NCBI GenBank assembly: GCA_032622095.1
Contig: CP136061.1
Coordinates: 198,446,935-198,510,934, forward strand
Reading direction: 5' to 3'
DNA length: 64,000 nt
DNA from: Siphonodentalium dalli
Lineage: Eukaryota > Mollusca > Scaphopoda > Gadilida > Siphonodentaliidae
The position numbers were made by a program, and so were the translations under genes. Positions 34,501 through 44,868 of this stretch are shown one piece after another. A model generated the notes under the pieces. That model saw only the letters and a list, made by a program, of their open reading frames with translations, was not told where the DNA came from and ran no database searches. The stretch's first letter is position 1. Each line of letters starts with the position of its first letter.

Positions 34501-36720
34501 GAAACAAACATAAATAAACACTGTTGACATTAATTGTTTTATAATCAGAATCATGATTCTCATTTTGATTCTCATAAAAAGTCTTGATTCCCTTTAGAAA
34601 GTAAAACACTAACGTTTTGATTCTCGCAAAAAATCTGATGGATTTTAAGACCTGCATCGAGACATTTGGTTGTGAATAAATCAAGGTAAATGTGTTAAAT
34701 ATGGACGCATTTACAAATGCGTAGCTCCAAAATCGCAAAGTAGATTCAAGCATGTCAGTGTGGTCGCATTTCCAAGAAATTTCTGAGCGCCCTGTACGTA
34801 CATGTACTGTAAGTGACTTGACCGACCACACGAGGAGTCGAGGAACACAACCAATGAGGACGTTTGTACTAAACAATATTTTTTACGCGAGGAACGAACA
34901 CATGGCCAATTTCTTAATTTATTTTATAAGCCAACAAGACAGATCGTAAATCGCTGTTATATGACAATATATCTGGCCATCATAATGGTGGACAGGCATG
35001 ATGCCGACAAAAACTAATCTGTCAGGCCAATATAAAGAAGTCACGACTTATTGCTGGTGGAACCTATGAAAGGCATCGTTCCGTTTCGTTAATAACAACT
35101 TACATGTAACATTCACCTCCACTGCTTTAAGTTGCATTGACATTTATTTTCACGAATCACCACGCCGAGGAACATTGCAACTTGGTTGAAGGAACGTGAC
35201 CGCGTTGCGTCAACACTAGAACTGCATTGATAGTAATTTTCAACGTGGTCTCACTGAGGTTCTAACACGGTTGAGGGAGACACTTATTTTGAGAATATGT
35301 GAACTACATGTATGTGTTAATATGAGCCTAAATAGCATCTGATGGAGTCAAAATCATTGAACCGTTACTTATGCATACACATATATTCTTGATGATGAGT
35401 CTGGCTTTCATCATTTTAATTAGTTTTACTGTTATCCACCAAAGGTTGAGGTATTATGGAACAACATGATGGAATCGTGTACTGTTATCTTTCGAGTAAA
35501 TATGGAGTGTCTAATTCTTTTATCAGTCACGCATCTACTCATCAAAGTGACACTAGTATAATCCTTAAATATTTGTAAATTGTGACAATTGTTACAATGG
35601 AGGTCCAGGTGATCCCAACTGCACTGTACTGTACGTAACATTCATCTGCCGGACATGTGTTTTAATCTGCAACTTTGATGACGACGTTCACGTGTTGGTA
35701 ATTTTCTTTGTCGTGTAACGACTGTTGTCCCAAGTTGACCAACTTGTCCTCCTGGCATGTAGGGATTACCGGTGCCTTAGTGATGCATCATTGCCAAATT
35801 TATTCAGTTGATGTACATTAGAGTGGAAGTGAATTAACAATATCACATTCACACAGTACACTCCGCAGTAGTGCAGTAAAACAGCAAAAGTAGTATTGTA
35901 CAGCAGGCTTTATATCAGTATGACTACATGTACAGTACAGTACTACACTAGTCTACAGTACATACTCCATACTAGATACCGCCTACCGGTACCGTAGATC
36001 AAAATTCTCAATTACATGTATTACTTTTCAATTAATTCAATCCAAATTCACTATCAGTGGTTTTCATGTGATAGAAATATGCCACACGTATGTCAGCGGA
36101 AATATCTGGTTATGGATACCGTTCAGTACTATAGTTGATCCGTTTCATTACCGTAGTGGTAGTCCTCACTGCTCCGGGAATTGAATTTTTTTTTTCACAT
36201 GAAATTCATACTTTTTCGATATTTGTGCGCATCCATGCCGACAAAATCGGCGAATCTTATATTTAAGTCCACAGTTTAACCATTTTGTAGCCAATACACC
36301 ATTTCCTTCTGTCAATCCGTGTTGATTCGCGACAAAACTAACCAAAAACACCGCTAGGAATTGTTTGCGCCTTTTTTTGAATTCGAAGAAACAATTAACT
36401 AAAAGTTAGGATTGTAACTTGGCTGCAGAAACGAAACGAATTTTGAAACACAATAATTGTATTCACTAATAGTTTCCTGTTAATATATGGTCTACTATAG
36501 TATATGCAATCATTTATTTGAAAAAATAAGTATCGCTTAGAGAATAATTCTTACTGATAACTAGAAATATGTTTATTTTGTATCCCTTTAATATTAAATA
36601 ATGGCCCTGAAAATTGTCTGTTTGTCAGCTTAATGTTCACTTATAGCTAGGCTGTTAGATAAAATATGATATTGCTTCAAATGTCCGGGGTAGTGTATTG
36701 TCATACTGTGATAATAATCT
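31569..36720. other. 5.1 kb without a recognisable gene
   Basis: I read both strands and found no protein family, RNA gene or paired repeat. The longest frame is 34391-34876 (-), 161 codons, with no known motif. The stretch contains four of the eight exact CATGTACATG copies (32053, 33206, 33317, 34445) and a small cluster of GTACAGTAC words near 35930. Confidence 0.4.
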
Positions 36721-36722
36721 TC

Positions 36723-37690
36723 AAGTTAGTAACTACACGTCAATGATGCTTTAATACAGAAAGGGTTAACAAGGTAACTTCCCGCCAATGATGCTTTAAT
36801 ATAGAAATGGTTAATAAGGTAACTACACGTCAATGATGCTTTAATATAGAAAGGGTTAATAAGGTAACTACACGTCAATGATGCTTTAATATAGAAAGGG
36901 TAACTACACATCAATGATGCTTTAATATAGAATGGGTTAATAGGGTAACTACACGTCAATGGTGCTTTAATATAGGAAGGGTTAATAAGGCAACTACACG
37001 TCAATGATGCTTTAATATAGAAAGAGTTAACAAGGTAACTACACGTCAATGATGCTTTAATATACAAGATGCTTTAATATAGAAAGGGTTAATAGGTAAC
37101 TACACGTCAATGATGCTATAATATAGAAAGGGTTAATAAGAAAACTACACGTCAATGATGCTTTAATACGGAAAGGGTTAATAAGGTAACTACCCGACAA
37201 TGATGATTTAATATAGAAAGGGTTAAGTAGGTAACTACACGTCAATGATACTGAGTATATACAGGGTTAATAATGTAACTACACGTCAATGATACTTTAG
37301 TATAGAAAGGGTTAATAGGGTAACTACCCGTCAATGATGCTTTAATATAGAAAGGGATAATAGGGTAACTTCCCGTCAATGGTGCTTTAATATAGAAAGG
37401 GTTAATAAGGTAACTACCAGTCAAAGATGCTTTAATACAGAAAGGGTTAATAAGGTAACTTCCCGTCAATGATGCTTTAATATAGAAAGGGTTAATAAGG
37501 TAACTACTCACCAATGATACTTAGTATAGAAATGGTTAATAAGGTAACTACCCGTCAATAATGCTTTAATATACAAAGGGTTTATAAGGTAACTACACGT
37601 CAATGATGCTTTAATATAGAAAGGGTTAATAAGGTAACTACACGTCAATGATGCTTTAATATAGAAAGGGGTAATAAGGTAACTTCAAGT
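36723..37690. repeat. 45-bp minisatellite, about 21 units
   Basis: The unit reads GGTAACTACACGTCAATGAT, GCTTTAATATAGAAAGGGTT, AATAA. Variants include CCCG for CACG, loss of about 25 bp in one unit near 36900, and a partial duplication near 37065. Because 45 is divisible by three, minus-strand frames run through the array as a 15-residue repeat (FYIKASLTCSYLINP). These should not be read as protein. Confidence 0.92.
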
Positions 37691-37711
37691 GCAGATTATA
37701 CAGTCTAACAA

Positions 37712-38100
37712 AATACCCCAGGTGTATATATTCGGGTGAACCTTGTATTAAATACCTGGTGTAAATACCTGGGTGTAAATACCCGGGATAATCTGGGTCT
37801 AAATACCCGGGTGTCTACATGGATGCGGGTATGTTGTTGTTACAACTACAGGTATGTAACGCTATACACATATATATTCTATAACGTCATGTTTACTGAT
37901 ATGGTTGCAAAAACGATTTCACCCCAGATAACCCGGGTGTGACAGCGTCTTTCTAAATTATATCCGTAAAAAACCAGGGTAAACTGGGTTTTATGCCTAT
38001 CATATATATAAAATACCAGGGTAAATCTATTTAAATCCCTGATTTACCTGGGCGTAAACTGGGTGTAACATGGGTGTGACTAGGGTGAAACCTATATGGT
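37712..38100. repeat. CCTGGGTGTA repeat cluster (R5, copy 2)
   Basis: TACCTGGGTGTAAATACCCG, ATACCTGGTGTAAA, 'accCGGGTGT' and 'cCTGGGCGTAAACTGGGTGT' words recur at short irregular spacing. The same vocabulary is found at 20816-21320. Confidence 0.6.
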
Positions 38101-38129
38101 AAACTTGAAACTCTAGATCAAATAATAAA

Positions 38130-38600
38130 TAGAGTTGGGTCAATAACACCGGCGTTGGATGACACAGCAAGTATAATTGTTCACAACATATACATTTTAC
38201 TACCACAATGCATTATATATTATACTGTCCGCATGGGTTCGCCCGGGTTACCCAGGCTCTCTTTTCTGGCCCTTGTCGTAATTTAAGGGGAAAATGAACC
38301 CCGTCGTAAACGAGATGACGAGGCAATCTTCAGTTTACGTTTAGTAAGTGTCTCGCTACCATTAGCATCGATATATTATAACTCAGTTTGATCCGGTCTC
38401 TGGTGTGACCGGGCTCTACCTGATTCCTTTAGCGAATTTCTGCATTCAAAGGGATAATAAAACCGCCGGTGGATGACACAGCAAGTCAATTTTCACAATA
38501 TATTCTTAGTGTGTATCCTACTATACCATAAGACACCATACTATACTGTCCATGGGCTTGTGTGGCCGCCCGGAGCTGCCCCGGTGTGTCCGGGCTTGCC
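38130..38600 (-). repeat. R1 repeat, two tandem copies in reverse orientation
   Basis: 'aCaCCGGCGTTGGATGACAC' with AGCAAGT and 'CCGCCGGTGGATGACACAGC' with AAGT start two rounds at about 38146 and 38462. Each is followed by CACAAYATAT, CTACTAYACCAYAA and ACTGTCC, and by GCCCGGG-rich sequence. This is the inverse of the order seen at 8541-8725. Confidence 0.6.
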
Positions 38601-38639
38601 CGGAGCCCGGGCAGTAATTAGTCACACCGCCTCTGTGTG

Positions 38640-38790
38640 CCAATGATATATACAATTTGCCCGATTTGCTTTCTTTACTGCATCGTTTACATCTTTGTCA
38701 AAGTTAATTTGTTTATCAATGAATAGACCTAGGTCTTTCGCTTCGTCAGATTTCATTATTGTTGGTAAAGACGTAGTTGTCTATTCCGTG
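38640..38790 (-). pseudogene. Hidden reverse-transcriptase fragment (thumb region)
   Basis: No long open frame marks it, but the minus strand reads SDEAKDLGLFIDKQINF and then DKDVNDAVKKANR. This is the 'kDLGv.iD..L.f..hv...vkKAnr' signature found just after the catalytic region of CR1/L2-type RT. The preceding YVFT-like segment lies in another frame, indicating a frameshift. Nothing more of the element is readable; R1 repeats border it. Confidence 0.6.
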
Positions 38791-40110
38791 AAAACGTTAA
38801 CTAGAGAGGTTTCCCAAAATTACCAAAAGTACCACAAACTCCACCCTGTCGCCACGGCCCTCATTCATATGGTAGTCAAAGACAAAAAAAAATGTAATTC
38901 TACAATATATCACTGACCGATGTGCAATATATTTTAGCTCTTTGTTCCCATTCATTATCAAGCATTGATCTCAACCCCCGAGAGGGCGATCCAATGCACC
39001 AACATAAACGATGCTTCACCACAACAAACAATATGTCCAATTTTCATTTATCGTTAACACTTGACCCCCCCCCCGAGCCCCTCCACTATCGATTCATTAG
39101 TGAGCTCGGATCCAGACCCATAGAGAGTGCGATCCCATATATACTAATGGAATAGTTAAACATCATAACCCGATTCTTTCCCAGTGATACTAACATTAAC
39201 GCCTTTAAGCGGTCATGAATATAGTTCAACCTAGACGCAATGCCTTATAGTGTCCCCAATCAAAGCGTTACGCCCAAAGCGAATAGCTTATTGTTAAATG
39301 TGACACAATCGTTGAGGTTAAGGACTACCGGTAAAATTTGAGCTGATGATTTAATAAACGTTTTAAATTGTATATATGTTTATATTTAACAAGGTGTGGC
39401 TCACATGCCATAGGATAGGCCTGGCCAATCCTAGACTGGCCCAGCTCCACGCATATCCCTGATATGAGACATGGCATATGTACATTCTGTGACGAATTTC
39501 ATGAAATTGTTCCTGGTAAGTTTGTCAGCTGTGTGAACATATGTAGCCTGTATCTAAATACGTATATTTCGACTCTACTTGTCGGAGAAAGACCCATTCA
39601 AGTCAAAGAATTCCGACTGTTAACCCTCTTGGAACAGTAAAGAGCGTTTATTGTCATTCTTGAGTTTTTATCTGAACTAATTCGAAAAACTTAAATCAAC
39701 CGTTTCGGCTAGAAGTATACCATACTCGCGCGTGTATCCACGGCATAATTATATATACTCACGGCAGAACATGTTTAAAGAGAACAACATCATAACTCGA
39801 TTGCGTACGGTGGTTTCTGTCGATGATATATGACGACATAATAGTTACTGTCGAACATTTAAAAGCATACAGCATCGCAATAAAATGGACAACACCAGTT
39901 GAATGTCATAACTTGATTGTGCCATTATGTGAACCAATGTGATTTTTGTTTGTTTTACATCTACATGCAAGATTAGTGTTATATACATGATACATAATTA
40001 TATTCGTTGTGATGCCCAAAATTTCATAACAACTTTGCACATTGAGTTCATCCAGCGATCGCGTCTAGTAAAAATCGTCATGTTATCGTCATCCAAAATC
40101 GGTATACAGT
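38791..40110. other. No supported feature
   Basis: A 10-C run lies at about 39065-39074. A weakly repeated 'gagaGnGCGATCCnA' phrase occurs near 38980 and 39125. No gene is apparent. Confidence 0.4.
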
Positions 40111-40232
40111 AATGCCCTTTAAGTAATCGAGAGCTTTCCGATGAATGACAACAAGCCATATTTCCGACTCAATCCTGAAAAGTTACCCATGATTCTGCTG
40201 TGGTTAAGGGTCGATTACTTAGGGCATTACTA
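40111..40232. mobile_element. Single-arm relative of the 3564 palindrome
   Basis: It begins GTAATGCCCTTTAAGTAATC, then GAGCTTTCCGATGAATGACA and ACAAGCCATATTTCCGACT, and ends TCGATTACTTAGGGCATTAC. It equals one half of the 212-bp palindrome, yet keeps a short copy of the other terminus. It looks like a deletion derivative that retains both ends. Confidence 0.7.
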
Positions 40233-40891
40233 TATATGGTAAAGATCATTCCGAATTCTGAATATTCAACTTAAAACTGGTGGATGGTTTCGTTGATAGT
40301 CGCCATACCTGTATAGTATACATTTATTGCAAGTATTGTTCGTTTTTTGTTGGATTGGTAAGCTTAACAGCTTAACGTTAACTTATGCAATTTTGACCAA
40401 TTTAGTGTGAAATCGGACAGAGAAACTTTAATTGTACACATGTGGTACTTACCATATACGATTTCAATCACGCACACTGATACCGCGATATTCCAGCCAA
40501 AATGATACATTTGTCATTTTCAGGAGAAAAAACATTAAAATTAGATTGAAGTGTTCCTTCCATAATGTCGACGCATTCGATAATGTTCTGATGTCTGTCC
40601 ACTAGATAAATATGGTCTCGTAGGTAACGCATATAAATCAATAGCCTTTTGTGATGCGAACTTCTCAGTACTCAGATATGCAAATGTTATGTCTATACAA
40701 AATGTCATGCCGCGGTGGGTAAATCCACACAACTGTATTGTACCTACTGGGTCAAAGTTTAGCCTTACTCTGTTAGCGTTTTTGTTCGATTCCCCGAGAC
40801 CCCAATGTTTGTTTGGGAAATTAAACACAAACACAACATACATGGGAAGCCCCCAGAAGGCACAGCGAATTTTAATGTGCTCGAAAAAAGT
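40233..40891. other. Unrecognised, overlapping open frames on both strands
   Basis: Frames 40541-40978 (-), 145 codons, and 40689-41003 (+), 104 codons, overlap. Neither resembles a family I know. Their ends run into the inverted repeat below. Confidence 0.3.
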
Positions 40892-41829
40892 TAGTCCAAG
40901 TCTTCTCGTACTAAAACCAGCTAATGATATTTTGATGGCGAGATGCTTGCATTTAGTCCGAGTTCCAGGCCCATGCATTCCTATGACACGACTTAAGCGT
41001 TAGTGACCCGCTCAAATAAAACCACAATTATATGAAATCAAGTATCACAATTGCGACAATAAACGGATATTTTCCGCAGAAGACATGCTATTTGATCTGA
41101 TACCCACATCAGTTGTGAATTGAAAGCAGTAATTTAATGTGAAAAGAGACATTTGCCGCAGTGTTTACATATTTTTAAAAGTATGCGAACTCAGTTGACC
41201 TCGCGAACTGCGTTCGGCATTTTCCAGTGAAAATATTCCGTAGATTTTCGATCAACCACGCACGACGAATTCTCCATTGTAATCGTAATTATACGTGTCA
41301 ATAAATAAATAAATACATAGATTAAGTAAATATTGAAGATATAAATGTAATACATTAAATAAATTACGGGAATTACAACCATCTCACAGTTTAAAACAGT
41401 GTAAACACAACGAGCATTAGAATAATATGGGGCCTGCCATTTTGTTTGTAGAAATTCGGCTCGGTCAAAACAAACTCCGGACTATGCCGAAATTGTTCGT
41501 AACACTTCGGCTTCCAGTTAAAACGTAAATAAAATATAAAAACAGCGATGTCTGTGCATGACAATCAACTGGAATATTCTATGCGTAATTTAACATGGAA
41601 ATTAGAATATTATACACCATTATGACCACAAGGTGCAACTCTTTCCGATGTATATAGCATCATGTATTGATGTGTTAGGTAAATCGAGTAAAATGCACTA
41701 CAAATTCCCGCCACAGATCCTGGGCGTAAGTCGTGTCATAGGAATGCATGGGCCTGGAACTCGGACTAAATGCCAGCATCTCGCCATCAAAATATCTTAG
41801 CTGGTTTTAGTACGAGAAAACTTGGACTA
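40892..41829. repeat. Inverted repeat pair, about 104-bp arms, 938 bp outer span
   Basis: Left arm 40892-40996 (TAGTCCAAGTCTTCTCGTAC to ATTCCTATGACACGACTTA) is the inverse of right arm 41726-41829 with few changes. Interior is AT-rich with an AATAAATAAATAAATA run near 41300. It may be a transposon or an inverted segmental copy, because the left arm continues an open frame. Confidence 0.55.
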
Positions 41830-42184
41830 GAGAAAAGTACAAGTAAAGTCGTTTCGTTCCATCCGACTGCGAATATTGGCAACATGCAAAATTATACATG
41901 TATATAATATATTCCAACACCACTGACCCATGATTATAAACTGAACTTTATCGCGTGCACGAAACTACATCACTTATTCTTGATCAACGATCACTATTTA
42001 TAACAAGAATAAACTCATAACATTTTAACCATCAGCATGCAATACAGCCGATGCCAAATCGGCTACTGGTACACTATCATGTGACAAGCGAATCCGCGAA
42101 CAAGTATCATCGAATCCAGTACAATAACTGGTTGAATTCAGCGGACATCCCGCCCGCATATGGTATGTATATATTGACATACAG
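41830..42184. other. No supported feature
   Basis: AT-rich, nothing recognised. Confidence 0.4.
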
Positions 42185-42450
42185 GTATACAGCACCATTC
42201 AGCAATACTGCTGAAAACACATCGACAGCTTCAGGCATACGCCACAAACAGCTATCATAGCGATACCGCCTGTACTTGGTACACACCCTGCAATTTCAAG
42301 CACATCATCAAGCATATATGGGATATTAGATCCTTTCAATATATCCATACGTATGCAGCAACGTTCAGCAATACTGCTGAAAACACATCGACAGCTTCAG
42401 GCATGTATACGCCACAAACAAATCATAGCAATACCGCTTATACTAGGTAT
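42185..42450. repeat. Direct duplication of about 95 bp
   Basis: TTCAGCAATACTGCTGAAAA and CACATCGACAGCTTCAGGCA, then TACGCCACAAACA, occur at 42197 and again at 42366, about 168 bp apart. Each starts with a small palindrome TTCAGCAATACTGCTGAA. Confidence 0.7.
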
Positions 42451-42465
42451 TGAATTGAAGGGTAG

Positions 42466-43777
42466 GGTTCATTATTCCGAAGGTTCGCTATTCTGAAGGT
42501 TCATTATTCCGAAGGTTCCCTATTCCGAAGGTTCATTATTCCGAAGGTTCGCTATTCCGAAGGTTTTCTATTCTGGGCGTATTTAACCAGAAATGAATCA
42601 AAATTTGCAAAACAATACTATTACGCTAGTATTCACATATAGTACATTAATACACCCACTTCTAATTCCCAAATTGTCCCAGATGTCGGTTATTAATAGC
42701 AAGAAGACAGTATCAGTTTTGTCGTTTATTATGGAAAGTTGAAAACACGATGACTGAAATAAACAACATGTAAGAGATATAGTTTTTCCGAACTGGCAAT
42801 CTGTATTTGAACAAAACATCAACATTAAAGGTCCACTTAATTTTCGAACCCCCAGATCACATATATAAAATATATGCCAGCATATATACGATTTGAAATA
42901 GGAAGCTGTCTAACACTGTATTATCAGCTTATCCGGTGTAATAAACTTTGAAAATGTTGTTTTTGTTGAGTTAACAACGTGTTTTTGTGCTTAATGTTCA
43001 TCTGGTTTTGTTGCGCAAAGTGTATTATTTTCAATGGAGGGGGAATAACTCTATATGTTAAATATAGTGTAATTCCCCTTCAATTGAAAATACATTAGGT
43101 TGAATTCTGTTGCATTCTGGGAGCCATAACGGGCGGAATCTTTTTATGATTTAAGCTGTTTTATATTTCTCTATGGGTATCTTATGATACAGACGTTTAA
43201 AATGGTGATGAACTATAGTATTTTAATCATATTTTATGGCATAGATTGTTATTAAAACCTGATATCAAGGCACTATAAAAAAAATAGTCGGCGACTCGAA
43301 AATTAAGTGGGTCTTAACATTCAATACAAATTCACAATTTCAACGACTCAAAAATAAAGTGGGCCTTAAAAGTTCAATACAAATTCGTCTATTCAACGAC
43401 ATTCTGCTACGAATATTCATTAAGAGTTATACATGTAGCCCCATTGTTTTAAACCTCCTTTAGCTGGTGTATTCTTGCCTCTAAGATTATTGAGATATAT
43501 CGTCATGCGTGATGACATTAAATCGTATGGAAACGTAGCAATTGTGTGGGCTGCCTGACGTGAATATATGTATTGGGAAATAACGTCATACGTAATGGCA
43601 TTAAATCGCGAAAAAAAAATCACATTTATTGTTTCAATGTTTTAAGTTATTTCCTTCATAAAAAGATTCTTCGTGATAAAGAACCCTCTCAATACTTTAG
43701 AATATAGATTTAACCTTTAAAATAACAAAAACCTTCGGAATAGCGAACCTTCGGAATAGAGAACCTTCGGAATTGCG
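42466..43777. mobile_element. Foldback-like element whose ends are inverted 16-bp tandem arrays
   Basis: The left end (42466-42577) is seven units of GGTTCATTATTCCGAA / GGTTCGCTATTCCGAA, largely alternating. The right end (43730-43777) is about three units in inverse orientation (TTCGGAATAGCGAACC). Termini built of short tandem repeats recall Drosophila FB and related foldback elements. There is no transposase frame inside. A 487-bp MITE (42828-43314) is nested within it. Confidence 0.65.
42828..43314. mobile_element. 487-bp MITE family R3, copy 1 (nested)
   Basis: Ends AAGGTCCACTTAATTTTCGA and, inverted, TCGAAAATTAAGTGGGTCTT. The interior has AGATCACATATATAAAATAT, CTTATCCGGTGTAATAAACT, TTTTCAATGGAGGGGGAATA and GCATTCTGGGAGCC. 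It is colinear and equal in length with 48885-49371. Two further right-end-like fragments (ACTCAAAAATAAAGTGGGCC) follow at about 43347-43370. Confidence 0.8.
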
Positions 43778-44040
43778 TGTAGTTATATGTCGGTTCGTGA
43801 TTTCGGTAACGTTGGATTCGTCTTGGTGCGCGAGTGGTATCATGTAGATCTCATGATATAGAAAGTGGGAACTTGCCATTACGCATAGAGAGAATATCGA
43901 ATATGATGTATATGTGGTTGGGGTGGTCTCGTGTGCCCGCCCCGTAATAGGGAGATCAGTTCGCATGTGACGTTTTGACCAAAAAGTGGTCTACAAAACA
44001 GCAAATTTGGCATATTTTGTCTTGACCGGCAGCATAATGA
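43778..44040. other. No supported feature
   Basis: Short spacer between the foldback-like element and the LINE 3' fragment. Confidence 0.4.
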
Positions 44041-44868
44041 TAAGCCTGATATCTGCATTAAAACATATATGGAGTCATTTGGCTTGACTCTACCCTCCGA
44101 CATTACTAACAACAAGCCTCTAATTAACAAGCTTCTAAAGTCATTTAAATGCCAGCTCAGAGAAAATCACACTGAAAATTTCAGAACAAGTATGCGTGAT
44201 GGTGTTTCAAAAACTGGAAATAATAAATTAAGAACATATCGACTTTTTAAAAGAGATATTGTCCTAGAACCATATCTCTTAAATACAGCGTCGCTAGCTG
44301 ACCGCTCATCATTTACACGTCTAAGAATAAGTAATCATTCTCTTGCCATTGAAAAGGGTCGTCACGCCCAACCACCGATTCCTTTAGCCAGAAGATTATG
44401 TGTTATGTGTAATGACGAAGCCATCGACGATGAGAGGCATTTCCTAATTGATTGTCCAACATTTCTTCCTATACGGAATGAACTCATTAAAATTATGGGT
44501 GACAATTTTATCAATTTTCGATTGATGAGTAGATTGGACCAACTCACACATATATTAGCCAATGGCACAGCTCAAATATGCTCCCAAATCTGCAACGTAG
44601 TCAAGCGGTTATTCGAGGCCAGATCGCAGCTAAACTAGACAAATTACGTGTGTTGAATCATGTATGATAACTCAGTATACAGATACAAATATACGCAATT
44701 AATGAATATATATATATATATATATATATTATCACTATTATTCAATGTATGTAATGTCAATATATTGTATGATGTCACATGATACACTGTTAATATTATT
44801 ATACAAGGCAACCTGTCCCTATAATGGGGCGTCTTTTGCTGAATAAATCTATCTATCTATCTATATAA
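44041..44868 (+). mobile_element. LINE 3' end with (ATCT)n tail
   Basis: It consists of an RT C-terminal frame, a 3' UTR containing a (TA)n run at 44706-44730, then 'GGCAACCTGTCCCTATAATG', GGGCGTCTTTTGCTGAATAA and (ATCT)n ending at about 44867. The tail after GAATAA marks the true 3' end. It is 5'-truncated, as is usual after incomplete reverse transcription. Confidence 0.8.
44069..44638 (+). pseudogene. Reverse-transcriptase C-terminal domain, truncated
   Basis: A 189-codon frame that stays open a little upstream of its ATG. It carries NKLRTYRLFKRD (about 52-63), FTRLRISNHSLAIEKGRH (about 81-98), then RRLCVMCNDEAIDDERHFLIDCPTF (about 107-131), a C-x2-C...H...C cluster typical of the C-terminal end of CR1-like LINE ORF2. 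The catalytic RT part is absent. The tail region differs clearly from the elements at 13 kb and 55 kb, so it is a third LINE lineage. Confidence 0.8.

Noticed and set aside
36726-37514. Three minus-strand open frames with a 15-residue FYIKASLTCSYLINP repeat
   Set aside because: They are the translation of a 45-bp minisatellite; unit variants change residues freely and there is no start context or flanking coding sequence.
36723-37690. CRISPR-like array of repeats and spacers
   Set aside because: The whole 45-bp unit is repeated without unique spacers, and the context is eukaryotic.
40541-41003. 145-codon minus and 104-codon plus open frames
   Set aside because: They overlap on opposite strands, neither is recognised, and part is an inverted repeat; I could not support either as a gene.
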